The notes under the pieces were generated by a model. That model worked only from the letters and a program-made list of their open reading frames with translations. It was not told the origin of the DNA and made no database searches. From NCBI GenBank assembly GCA_002375995.1, contig DFNI01000026.1, forward strand, positions 14,830-78,829: a stretch of DNA of 64,000 bases, written 5' to 3'. Positions 26,065-33,654 of this stretch are shown one piece after another. The DNA comes from Acetothermia bacterium UBA3571. GTDB taxonomy: Bacteria > Bipolaricaulota > Bipolaricaulia > Bipolaricaulales > Bipolaricaulaceae. The translations under genes and the position numbers were made by a program. How positions within the stretch are numbered: position 1 is the stretch's first letter; each line of letters opens with the position of its first letter.

Positions 26065-26847
26065 TCACCTCCTCAGCAGTCTCGCGCTCTCACGATCCAG
26101 AAAAAGCACAACGTTTCGATGGCACCTCAGCACACTTGCGGGACAAGCGGTGCTCAGGGGGCCATCAAGGGTGTTCTTTACCGCCTCTGCTTTCCTCAGA
26201 CCTGGTACCACGCACAGGATGTGCTGGGCGGCCATGATGGCAGGGATCGTTAGGGTAATCGCCTGGGTCGGAACTTCCTCCAGGGAGGAGAAGCAACCGT
26301 CAGCTACCTGCTGCTCCCGGCTCCGGTGGTCTAGGGTCACGATCTTTACTCTGAGGGGATCGTCGAAGTCCGCCACGTGAGGGTCGTTGAAAGCAATGTG
26401 CCCGTTTTCGCCTATACCGATACACGCGATATGCAGCGGATTTTCCTCCAGAAGAGAACTATAGCGCCTGCATAGCTCTTCAGGTGTGTTTCCCTCTCCA
26501 TCATCGATGTAAAAGACCCGCTTTAGTGGGACCCGGCGGAAGAGGCGCCCGTCCAGATAGCGGGCAAACCGCTGTGGGGCCTCCGGGGGAAGGCCGATGT
26601 ATTCGTCTAGGTGAAAGGCTTGGATCCTTTCCCAGGGGATGCCGTCCAGAGAGCTTAACGCATCTAGGAACTCGTTTTGGGAGGGCGCGGCGGCGAAGAC
26701 AGCGTTAATGAGGGTGTGCTTTTCGGAAAGTTCCCTTGTAAGCTCACGCATGTACAGCGCCGCCGCGTGTCCCATCCGTTCCCTGTCGGGGTAAACGCGC
26801 ACCTCCATTTTGCGGATGAAGACCGGCGCCGCGCCTCTCTCCTGCAT
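26065..26847 (-). CDS. nagB: Glucosamine-6-phosphate deaminase-like protein (NagB family)
   Basis: A 260-residue NagB/6-phosphogluconolactonase-fold protein. AFHLDEYIGLP holds Asp81, equivalent to E. coli NagB Asp72. The active-site loop reads GIGENGHIAFNDP: His150 is kept, but the position of E. coli Asp141 is Asn148 and that of Glu148 is Asp155. This marks a variant subfamily whose deaminase activity is likely but not certain. ATG 26847 has GGGGAGGT upstream; longer forms in frame begin with a low-complexity stretch and overlap the permease gene. It sits between the permeases and the SIS gene. Confidence 0.85.
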   Translation of the reverse strand: MQERGAAPVFIRKMEVRVYPDRERMGHAAALYMRELTRELSEKHTLINAVFAAAPSQNEFLDALSSLDGIPWERIQAFHLDEYIGLPPEAPQRFARYLDGRLFRRVPLKRVFYIDDGEGNTPEELCRRYSSLLEENPLHIACIGIGENGHIAFNDPHVADFDDPLRVKIVTLDHRSREQQVADGCFSSLEEVPTQAITLTIPAIMAAQHILCVVPGLRKAEAVKNTLDGPLSTACPASVLRCHRNVVLFLDRESARLLRR

Positions 26848-26861
26848 CTCGCTACCTCCCC

Positions 26862-27683
26862 TCACTTGACGCTGCCCGCGGTTAAGCCCTGGATAAAGTA
26901 TTTGCCGGCGATGGCGAAGCCGATAATGGGGGGCAAAGCTATCAACACCGAGCCGGCCATCATGATCCCCCATTCTATTGCGTACTGTTGCAGAAAGAAG
27001 GACATCCCCACAGGCAAGGTCTTGAACTGGTCGCTGATCACTAAGGTGGACGCAAACAGATACTCAGACCATGACATGAGAAAGGCATTGATTCCCACCG
27101 CAGCAACGCCCGGAGCTGCCAAGGGGATGAAGATGCGGAAGATGATCTGGACCCTCGTGGCACCGTCCACCAGGGCTGCTTCCTCCACTTCCTTTGGGAC
27201 CGATTCGAAGAAGGCCCGCAAGATCCAGACACTGAACGGAGCAGTGAGGGTGACATGGGCCGCCACCAGGGCCAGCGGGGAATCCAGTATCCCAATCCGT
27301 GCAAAGAGGATGTACAGCGGGATCAACACCAGGATTTTCGGGAAAACATAGGAAACCAAAAACAGGCGGAACATGAACCTGCGTCCGGGATATCGGCATC
27401 GGTAGACGCTGTAGGCTGCGAAAGTAGCGGCGAGGGCCGTGATCAGCGCCGTGCTCGAGGCCACGAGGAAGCTATTGTAGTAATAGCGCAGGAAGTCCAC
27501 CTGCTGGAACAGTCGGCGGTAGTGTTCCAGCGTGAAGCTGTGAGGCACAAAGGTGGGCTTGAGGGAAAGAAGTTCCGGCGTCGGCTTGAAGGAGCAAATC
27601 AAGACCCAATACATCGGGGAGGCGAAGAAGCTTATGACGGCAAATACGGAGAGGTACTTGGCTACGGTCTTGATGCCCTTCAT
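26862..27683 (-). CDS. Sugar ABC transporter permease, MalG type
   Basis: A 273-residue CUT1-family permease with six membrane helices. The coupling loop EEAALVDGATRVQIIFRIFI fits the EAA consensus and is followed by PLAAPGVAAVGINAFLMSW. It pairs with the MalF-type permease just upstream, overlapping it by four bases. By operon context it imports GlcNAc, chitobiose or a related amino sugar. Confidence 0.92.
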   Translation of the reverse strand: MKGIKTVAKYLSVFAVISFFASPMYWVLICSFKPTPELLSLKPTFVPHSFTLEHYRRLFQQVDFLRYYYNSFLVASSTALITALAATFAAYSVYRCRYPGRRFMFRLFLVSYVFPKILVLIPLYILFARIGILDSPLALVAAHVTLTAPFSVWILRAFFESVPKEVEEAALVDGATRVQIIFRIFIPLAAPGVAAVGINAFLMSWSEYLFASTLVISDQFKTLPVGMSFFLQQYAIEWGIMMAGSVLIALPPIIGFAIAGKYFIQGLTAGSVK

Positions 27684-28576
27684 CCCTCCGCCCCTTCCCT
27701 AAACAGGGTCCGCAAGTAGGCTACGGCAAAGCCCAGCAGGAAGAGAAACATGATCACCGACATGGCCGCGGCCTCGCTAAAGCGGAAATCCTGGAACGCC
27801 CTCTTGTAGATGTAGATTGGGAGCGTGGTGGTAAAGTCCAAGGGGCCTCCGCGGGTGAGAAGCCATATGGTGTCGAATATGTTTATCGACCACAGGAAGC
27901 TTATGAGGGTAATCACGCTCAAAACGGGCCTTATGGTGGGCAAGGTGATGTGCCAGAACCGCCGCATCACAGAGGCACCATCCACCAACGCGGCTTCCAT
28001 CAGCTCCTTAGGGATCGTCTGAAGGGCGGCCAACACGATGATCGCGAAATAAGGGGTCCAGCGCCAGACGTTGATGAAGATCACCGTTGGCATCACCCAC
28101 TGGGGCGAGCTGAGGAACTTGAGGGGAGAGGCGATAAGGCCCCCGCTTTTGAGAAGGTAATTCACCACCCCGTGGGTAGGGTCGAGGATCCATGTCCACA
28201 TGATGGCTAAGACCACGGTGGGGAGGACCCAGGGGAGGATGATCCAGTTCCGGATGAGGGTCCTTCCCCGGAATCGTTGGTTTAGGACCAAAGCGACCAG
28301 TAAGCTTCCTAATACCTGAAAGGCCACGTTGCACACCGTCCAGATCAGACTCCGCAAACAGGCCTTCCAAAAGTTGGGATCGCCCAATATCCGAGAGTAG
28401 TTGGAAAGGCCGATGAATCGCGCAGGCGCCCCAACGTACCTCACATTGTAGAACCCGAGCTGTGACGCATAAAGCAAGGGATAAACCAGGGTGACGATTA
28501 CCCAGAACAAAAGGGGCGCCACAAGGAGCAATCCAAGAAAGGGATCCTCGGCTATCTTCTGCCTTAAAGTCCGCAT
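27680..28576 (-). CDS. Sugar ABC transporter permease, MalF type
   Basis: A 298-residue CUT1-family permease. It has six membrane helices, an N-terminal LLLVAPLLFWVIVTLVYPLL, and the coupling loop MEAALVDGASVMRRFWHITL followed by PTIRPVLSVI. It overlaps the MalG-type gene by four bases. A terminator hairpin separates it from the binding-protein gene upstream. Confidence 0.92.
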   Translation of the reverse strand: MRTLRQKIAEDPFLGLLLVAPLLFWVIVTLVYPLLYASQLGFYNVRYVGAPARFIGLSNYSRILGDPNFWKACLRSLIWTVCNVAFQVLGSLLVALVLNQRFRGRTLIRNWIILPWVLPTVVLAIMWTWILDPTHGVVNYLLKSGGLIASPLKFLSSPQWVMPTVIFINVWRWTPYFAIIVLAALQTIPKELMEAALVDGASVMRRFWHITLPTIRPVLSVITLISFLWSINIFDTIWLLTRGGPLDFTTTLPIYIYKRAFQDFRFSEAAAMSVIMFLFLLGFAVAYLRTLFREGAEG

Positions 28577-28584
28577 GAGGGAGC

Positions 28585-28623
28585 AAAAAGGGCGGCCGGA
28601 CTTGTGGTGTTCCGGCCGCCCTT
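28585..28623 (-). terminator. Intra-operon terminator between binding protein and permeases
   Basis: On the minus strand, a 13-bp stem (28611-28623 with 28588-28600, core GGGCGGCCGGA) is followed by TTTTT (complement of 28585-28589). It lies ten bases past the binding-protein stop. Partial read-through would set a binding-protein excess, as at 2346-2377 in the peptide locus. Confidence 0.75.
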
Positions 28624-28633
28624 ATGGCCTCCT

Positions 28634-29932
28634 TTACTGCCGGATGGCTTCCCACATCTTCTCCGCGCCCTTGGCCACCGCCTCGGCGGGGCTCAGCCCG
28701 GCCACGGTGATCTGCTGAGCCGTCCACGCCAGGATGTTGCCGGCGGAAATGGCGCCCACGTTGGGGTTGACAGTGTCCCGGGTAAAGCCGAAGAGCTTGC
28801 CGTACTTGGAGGACTCAATGGCGATCACTACCGCGGCGGTCTTCTCCTTAATGATGGGATCGCTCCAGAAGGCGTCCGAGTAAAGGACCTCCTGGGTAAC
28901 TGGGAGGAAGAACCCGGGGTCCATGTGAAGGAGCCGGCTCATGATCTCGGGCTGGTAGAGCCACCGGATGAAGGTGGCGAACGCCTCCCGCTTCTGTGGA
29001 TCGTCGGTGAGGAGCATCAGGCCGTTGGAATAATAGATGGTCCCAGGCTGCCCGTCCTCGGGAATGGGCACGGGGGCCGCCCCCAGGTACTCCAGGGGGA
29101 GGTCGGTGTTGTCCACCCACCCCTTGATATAGTGGCCCTTCTCCATGACCATGGCCACCTGTCCGGTGAAGAAGGCTGTGCGGGGCTGATCCCACTTCCA
29201 GTTCTCGCTGCCCGGCGGGGAATAGTCGAAGAGCTTTTTATAGAAGGCATAGGCTTCCACGGTGCGGGGGTTATCGAAGATTATCTCGTTGGGATCTTCC
29301 CCGAAAATGTGTTCGGCCTTGTTCACCACCATCAAGGTGTAGATCAACTGGTCGGTGGCCATGTGGATAGCCCCGGGGACGGCGATGGGATACTCCACCA
29401 CGCCGCTTGTCTTGAGTTTCTCACATACATCCAAGAGCTCATTCCAGGTCCTGGGGGGCTTATTGGGATCCAGGCCAGCCTTCTCGAAGAGGTCCTTGCG
29501 ATACCAGAGGACGAAATCCATGCCGTAGATGGGCACGGCCCAGTAGTGACCGTCAAAGAAATAGGGATCCAGGGAGGACTGGATAAAGGTGTATTCCCCT
29601 TGGAGGTTGGCGATGAGATCGTCCAGGGGTTGTACGACCCCGAGGGCCTTTATGTAGGTCAAGAAATCGGGGATACACAGCATGAAGTCAGGGCCACGGC
29701 CGGCCTGGATGGCGGCGGGAGCCTTGACGTAGATCTCCCCCCAGCTTTGGACCTGAGGAATGACCTTTATTCCAGGGTGCTCGGCGTTGAACTGATCACA
29801 GAGCTCCTTGATTCGCTCGACCCGGTGCGGACGGGCCTCCATGTGCCAGAAAACGAGTTCCACTGGCGCCGACCAAGCCAGCAGTCCCATAAGGAGCAAA
29901 AGCGTTCCACCCACAAACACGATCCTCCGCAT
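28634..29932 (-). CDS. Sugar ABC transporter substrate-binding protein (SBP family 1)
   Basis: A 432-residue secreted binding protein of the MalE-like family. A signal peptide (RRIVFVGGTLLLLMGLLAWS) ends near SAPVEL. Typical elements: LVFWHMEARPHRVERIKELC, FNAEHPGIKV, AGRGPDFMLCIPDFL, and GHYWAVPIYGMDFVLWYRKD. ATG 29932 is chosen over TTG 29938 because AAAGGAGG then lies eight bases upstream. It follows gntR by a short gap and precedes the permeases, so it should deliver an amino sugar. Confidence 0.92.
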   Translation of the reverse strand: MRRIVFVGGTLLLLMGLLAWSAPVELVFWHMEARPHRVERIKELCDQFNAEHPGIKVIPQVQSWGEIYVKAPAAIQAGRGPDFMLCIPDFLTYIKALGVVQPLDDLIANLQGEYTFIQSSLDPYFFDGHYWAVPIYGMDFVLWYRKDLFEKAGLDPNKPPRTWNELLDVCEKLKTSGVVEYPIAVPGAIHMATDQLIYTLMVVNKAEHIFGEDPNEIIFDNPRTVEAYAFYKKLFDYSPPGSENWKWDQPRTAFFTGQVAMVMEKGHYIKGWVDNTDLPLEYLGAAPVPIPEDGQPGTIYYSNGLMLLTDDPQKREAFATFIRWLYQPEIMSRLLHMDPGFFLPVTQEVLYSDAFWSDPIIKEKTAAVVIAIESSKYGKLFGFTRDTVNPNVGAISAGNILAWTAQQITVAGLSPAEAVAKGAEKMWEAIRQ

Positions 29933-29952
29933 CGGCAATCCCTCCTTTGGGC

Positions 29953-30645
29953 TTAAGTGTTTTCGGAATCGGTTTTCGCCGCGTTCTCACCTCCCTTTAA
30001 TGCGGATATGGCTTCCTTTTTTGCGCGTTCCAGGTGCGCGGTGAGGGCAGAGACCGCCCTCTCGAGGTCTTTCGCGGCGAGGGCCTCGATGATCTCGCGG
30101 TGCTCCCGACAAGCGGCTCGGGGGTTCATGGTGAGGCGCGTGGTAAGTTTAATCAGGTCGATGATGCCGTTGGCGAACTTGGTAAGCCATTGGCTTTGGG
30201 ATCCACGGATCAGGAGGTCAAGATGAAGTTTTTCGTCCATCCTCTGTACCTCGGATACCAATTCCTCATCGGAGGCGGATCTCAGCTCGGCGATCCACTT
30301 ACGAAGGTGGGCGAGGTGTTCACGATCAATACAGTCCTTTTTGATGATGTACTCCACCGCAAGGACCTCCAGGGCCCGGCGGAGATCGAAGAGCTCCTCG
30401 ACGTCGGTGGGAGTGAGCTCGATGACAAAGTATCCGACATACGGTTTCGAGACCACCAATCCCTGCTCTGCGAGTTTCTGAAGGGCTTCACGCAGGGGCG
30501 TTTGGCTCACGGAGAGTTCCTGGGCGAGCTTTTGGACCTCGATCTTTTCGCCGGGCTTGAGTTCGAAGTTCAGGATGCGTTCTCGAATCAGGCTACACAC
30601 TTGGTCTACCAGCGTTTTCCTTACCACAGGATTCTTCGGTGCCAT
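29953..30645 (-). CDS. GntR family transcriptional regulator (FCD/FadR-like)
   Basis: A 230-residue regulator heading the amino-sugar operon. The N-terminal winged helix-turn-helix (residues 10-75) has LRERILNFELKPGEKI-like sequence, LAQELSVSQTPLREALQKLA and GLVVSKPYVGYFV. The C-terminal half (residues 80-215) is an all-helical FCD ligand-binding domain (ELFDLRRALEVLAVEYI; MNPRAACREHREIIEAL with metal-ligand His). The ATG has no Shine-Dalgarno and lies about three bases from the predicted transcription start, so the mRNA may be leaderless. A palindrome over the promoter suggests autoregulation. Confidence 0.9.
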   Translation of the reverse strand: MAPKNPVVRKTLVDQVCSLIRERILNFELKPGEKIEVQKLAQELSVSQTPLREALQKLAEQGLVVSKPYVGYFVIELTPTDVEELFDLRRALEVLAVEYIIKKDCIDREHLAHLRKWIAELRSASDEELVSEVQRMDEKLHLDLLIRGSQSQWLTKFANGIIDLIKLTTRLTMNPRAACREHREIIEALAAKDLERAVSALTAHLERAKKEAISALKGGENAAKTDSENT

Positions 30646-30650
30646 GTTAA

Positions 30651-30663
30651 GTATAAAATATAC
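30651..30663. promoter_or_regulatory. Candidate GntR operator
   Basis: Perfect inverted repeat GTATA-AAA-TATAC overlapping the -10 region and transcription start of gntR. Its position suits autorepression. FCD-type GntR proteins commonly bind short palindromes with GT and AC ends, but AT-rich palindromes can also be chance near a -10 box. Confidence 0.4.
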
Positions 30664-30683
30664 AATATATCCACCCTTGTCAA
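30655..30683 (-). promoter_or_regulatory. Promoter of the gntR amino-sugar operon
   Basis: On the minus strand a perfect TTGACA (complement of 30678-30683), a 17-bp spacer, and TATTTT (complement of 30655-30660). The predicted transcription start falls around 30648-30649, only about three bases before the ATG at 30645. Confidence 0.6.
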
Positions 30684-30913
30684 GACACTGAACTGACCAA
30701 GGGATGGCACCCTCATATCTTCACCTGCATCTTTAGCCATTGAAGAAAAACTGGACTTATACTGCGTCTCTCCTAGATGATCTGATTCCGATCAGAGGTC
30801 ACCATGAAAGTTATTTGGTTAGGTCAGCACTATGGGCTTTTTGGGCGGAGCCCGGGTTTTTATTGTTCCCTGAAGATCCCTTTGTTGTCCCCGGTTTTCG
30901 GGGCCTCCGAGGT

Positions 30914-30942
30914 TTGGAAGGGAGCGGTTGTCCGGATAAAAT
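30914..30942 (+). promoter_or_regulatory. Candidate hcp promoter
   Basis: TTGGAA (30914-30919), 17-bp spacer, TAAAAT (30937-30942, five of six matches to TATAAT), placed 38 bases before the hcp start. Confidence 0.5.
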
Positions 30943-30943
30943 G

Positions 30944-30967
30944 AATTGAGAGGAAATTATCTCATTT
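30944..30967 (+). promoter_or_regulatory. Inverted repeat in the hcp leader, possible operator
   Basis: TGAGA-N8-TCTCA (30947-30951 and 30960-30964), with two further pairs outside one mismatch. It sits just downstream of the -10 box and before AGGAGGT, a position suited to a repressor of a nitrosative-stress gene. It does not match the HcpR or FNR consensus I know, so the regulator is unknown. Confidence 0.35.
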
Positions 30968-30980
30968 AGGAGGTCTAATT

Positions 30981-32285
30981 ATGCCCGGAAACCTCGAGAT
31001 GTTCTGCTACCAGTGTGCCCAAGCGGCTGGGGGAATGGCGTGCACGCGGACGGGCACCTGCGGCAAACTCCCCACGGTGGCCCGGCTCCAGGACAACCTG
31101 AAGTACGCCCTCATGGGGATAAGCGCCTACGCCTACCACGCCCGCGAGCTCGGGAAGACCGATCCGGAGATCGACGAGTTCATTACCCGCGCCCTCTACA
31201 CCGTCCTCACCAATGTGAACTTCGACGCGGAAAGCTTGGTGGACTTGGCCATCGAAGCTGGGAGGATAAACCTCCGGGTGATGGAGCTCCTCAAGGAGGC
31301 CCACATCCAGGCGTATGGCGAACCCGTCCCCACCCAGGTCCCCACCGGAACGGTCAAGGGGAAGGCCATCATCGTCACCGGCCACGGCCTCCGGGCCTTA
31401 GAGGAGCTCCTCAAGCAAACCGAGGGAACCGGGATAAACGTCTACACCCACTCCGAGATGCTGCCGGCCCACGGCTATCCCGGGCTGAAAAAGTACCCCC
31501 ACCTGGTGGGAAACCTGGGCAAGGCCTGGTACGACCAGCGAGTCCTCTTCGCCAAATACCCCGCCGCCATCCTCGCCACCTCTAACTGCGCTCTCATTCC
31601 CAGGGACGAATACCGGGACCGCATGTTCACCACTGGAACGGTTCGCCTCCCCGGGGTGCGTCACATCGGGGGGTATGACTTCTCTCCCGTGATTGAGAAG
31701 GCCCTATCTCTCCCTGAGCTCCCCGAGGAACCGGGGAAGGTGACCCTCACCACCGGTTTCTCCAAATCCGCGGTCCTGGAGCTTGCTCCCAAGATAAAAG
31801 AGCTCGTGGAGGCGGGGAGGATCAAGCGGTTCTTGCTCGTGGGTGGCTGCGATTCCCCCACCAAGAGGAACCAATACTACCGCGAGCTCGTGGAATCCCT
31901 TCCAGAGGAGACCGTGGTGCTCACCCTCGCCTGCGGCAAGTTCCGCATCAACGACCTCGACCTCGGCGATATAGAAGGTGTGCCCCGGTTGATCGACCTC
32001 GGGCAATGCAACGACGCCATCGTGGCGGTGGAGATCGCGCAAGCCCTGGCGGAGCTCTTCGGCGTGGAACCCACGGAGCTTCCGTTGACGTTGGTGCTTA
32101 TGTGGATGGAGCAGAAGGCGGTGGCCATCCTCTGGAGCCTTTTGGCTTTGGGCTTCCGGGGGATTTACCTCGGCCCCATACTCCCCCCGTGGGCCAACGA
32201 GGAGATCGTGCGGGTCCTCACGGAGAAATACGACGTCCGCCTGATCGGCGACCCCCAGGCCGATCTCCAGGCGATCCTCGGCTAG
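30981..32285 (+). CDS. hcp: Hybrid cluster protein, class III (hydroxylamine/NO reductase family)
   Basis: A 434-residue Hcp, the short class III form typical of thermophilic anaerobes, lacking the extra helical region of class I. N-terminal cubane cysteines are C9-X2-C12-X8-C21-X5-C27. The hybrid 4Fe-2S-2O cluster ligands all have counterparts: His135 (TGHGLRAL), Glu159 (YTHSEML), Cys203 (SNCALIP), Cys290 (GGCDSPTKRNQYY), Cys318 (ACGKFR), Cys343 (GQCNDAI), Glu377 and Lys379 (MWMEQKA). It reduces NO or hydroxylamine in anaerobes. AGGAGGT at 30968-30974 sets the start. No Hcr reductase gene is adjacent. Confidence 0.96.
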   Translation: MPGNLEMFCYQCAQAAGGMACTRTGTCGKLPTVARLQDNLKYALMGISAYAYHARELGKTDPEIDEFITRALYTVLTNVNFDAESLVDLAIEAGRINLRVMELLKEAHIQAYGEPVPTQVPTGTVKGKAIIVTGHGLRALEELLKQTEGTGINVYTHSEMLPAHGYPGLKKYPHLVGNLGKAWYDQRVLFAKYPAAILATSNCALIPRDEYRDRMFTTGTVRLPGVRHIGGYDFSPVIEKALSLPELPEEPGKVTLTTGFSKSAVLELAPKIKELVEAGRIKRFLLVGGCDSPTKRNQYYRELVESLPEETVVLTLACGKFRINDLDLGDIEGVPRLIDLGQCNDAIVAVEIAQALAELFGVEPTELPLTLVLMWMEQKAVAILWSLLALGFRGIYLGPILPPWANEEIVRVLTEKYDVRLIGDPQADLQAILG

Positions 32286-32507
32286 GAACCACCGTCAGCG
32301 GCGCGGGGCCGTACACCGTCCGGCCCCGCGCCCTGAAAAAGGCCTATTGGACCGGGATCATAAGACGTCGACCGCCGCAACATTGAGAAAGGATTTTCCG
32401 GGTCTCCGCTCATGCTTGGGGAACTGGGGCTATCCCGAGGTGAAACGCCGACAGCGGGAGGGACACTGTGCGCCTATGCGGGGGCCATTGGGTGAGAGGT
32501 GTCCAGG

Positions 32508-32543
32508 AAAAAAGAGGGGCGGGCCGCCCCCAGGGCCCGCCCC
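32508..32543 (-). terminator. Terminator of the small secreted protein gene
   Basis: On the minus strand a 10-bp stem (32534-32543 with 32516-32525, GGGGCGGGCC), eight-base loop, and six T (complement of 32508-32513), eight bases past the stop. Confidence 0.82.
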
Positions 32544-32550
32544 GCACCTC

Positions 32551-33135
32551 TTACTGCCGGTGCTCGTAGTGAACAAGCACCATCTCGTACGTGGTCGCCC
32601 AACTTCCTCCTTCGTTACGCTCCTGCCGGATGAGCACGGGGTAGGGAACCGCCGGATCGGGGGAGATGGCGAGTACCACCCGCTCATCTGGGCTCGAAGG
32701 GGTCTTGAGGATGCCCTGTACCGCCTGAACCCCGGCGATGGTCACGATATCTTTTGTCTCCCAGGAAAGGCCCCCCGGGAGGACGTAGGTGCGGTTCGGC
32801 TCTGGAGGTCCACCCATGCCGAAGATCATGAAGTAGTAGGGAAGCCACCATGCGTCGGCAAGCCATATGGTGGGCTGCCATACGAAAAAGAGCGACATAT
32901 CCCCGATATCCTCCAGACTTGCATCGCCCACGATCTCGGTACGGATGGTATAAGTCCCATCGTCCTTGGGGGAAAGTTCGAGGGTATAGGTGAAGTTCCG
33001 ATCTTCGGTGGTGATCTGGTACGTCATGAGCAGGTACCCTCCTGGGTAAGCGGCGAGTCCCCCCGTCCATTGGGCCATCCCCGCGGTAGCCAACATACAA
33101 ACAAGGGCAGCCATTGAACCGATCAACTTCCGCAT
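32551..33135 (-). CDS. Secreted protein of unknown function
   Basis: A 194-residue product with a signal peptide (RKLIGSMAALVCMLATAGMA, cleavage near AQW). ATG 33135 has AAGGAGGTAG upstream; an in-frame ATG at 33192 gives an odd extension without a ribosome-binding site. The mature part is beta-rich with several Trp/Tyr (LLMTYQITTEDRNFTYTLEL, WETKDIVTIAGVQAVQGIL). I recognise no family. It has its own terminator and lies in a minus-strand pair with the VTT-like gene 63 bases upstream. Confidence 0.65.
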   Translation of the reverse strand: MRKLIGSMAALVCMLATAGMAQWTGGLAAYPGGYLLMTYQITTEDRNFTYTLELSPKDDGTYTIRTEIVGDASLEDIGDMSLFFVWQPTIWLADAWWLPYYFMIFGMGGPPEPNRTYVLPGGLSWETKDIVTIAGVQAVQGILKTPSSPDERVVLAISPDPAVPYPVLIRQERNEGGSWATTYEMVLVHYEHRQ

Positions 33136-33198
33136 CTCTACCTCCTTGAAAATCGAGTACCAATATTCACCCAGGACGAGGATACACGCCACCGACGC

Positions 33199-33654
33199 TC
33201 ACTCACCCAAATACTTGGCCACGCTCCAGATGCCGAGGTAGGCCAGGGAGAGGCGCACTGCGGCCGCGGCAGCTGTGGCAAGGGAAAAGGCCAATGGGCG
33301 TCCCCCGGCGATGGCCAAAAGGTAAACCGCCCCGGTATCCGGAAATCCTGGGATGAGCAGGAGGAAGAAAAGAGCCGGAGCCCCAAACCTGTCTACCCAT
33401 TTGTGGCCGAATTCCATCAGGGCTCTAGCGTACCGGTTAGTGGCCCCCCAGTTTTGCACCCGGGGAAGGCGCTTTAGGCATACGGCCAGATAGAAGATCA
33501 TATATGCCCCAACGAACTTCCCGGCTGTAGCCACCGCGATCACTGCCCACCCCGGGGCGAACTTCACTCCCGCCAACACCGCTTCAAGCGGGGTGGGAAG
33601 TACGAGGGCCGTTCCGGCTGCATACAGAAAGACCAAAAACAACGCGAGCGCCAT
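33199..33654 (-). CDS. Small integral membrane protein, VTT/DedA-like
   Basis: A 151-residue protein with about five hydrophobic segments. The features LPTPLEAVLAGVKFAPGW near the N-terminus and FGAPALFFLLLIPGFPDTGAVYLLAIAGG in the second half resemble the VTT (SNARE-associated/DedA) domain, with its paired re-entrant loops carrying prolines and glycines. ATG 33654 is chosen over TTG 33660 because GAAGGAGC lies six bases upstream. DedA relatives flip or recycle lipid carriers; the specific role here is unknown. Confidence 0.65.
   Translation of the reverse strand: MALALFLVFLYAAGTALVLPTPLEAVLAGVKFAPGWAVIAVATAGKFVGAYMIFYLAVCLKRLPRVQNWGATNRYARALMEFGHKWVDRFGAPALFFLLLIPGFPDTGAVYLLAIAGGRPLAFSLATAAAAAVRLSLAYLGIWSVAKYLGE

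Larger units (their letters stand above)
30646..30980. other. Divergent intergenic region between gntR and hcp
   Basis: A 335-base AT-richer region. The left 40 bases hold the gntR promoter and a palindrome; the right 70 bases hold an hcp promoter candidate, an inverted repeat and the ribosome-binding site. In between (about 30690-30910) there is only a 69-codon open frame at 30740-30949 without ribosome-binding site or recognisable sequence, which I do not call. Confidence 0.6.

Noticed and set aside
30740..30949. 69-codon open frame upstream of hcp
   Set aside because: No ribosome-binding site, no motif, and it overlaps the hcp promoter candidate.
32300..32332. 12-bp GC hairpin after hcp considered as terminator
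   Set aside because: No T-tract follows (CTGAAAAA), so it is not a standard intrinsic terminator; it may still stabilise the mRNA end.
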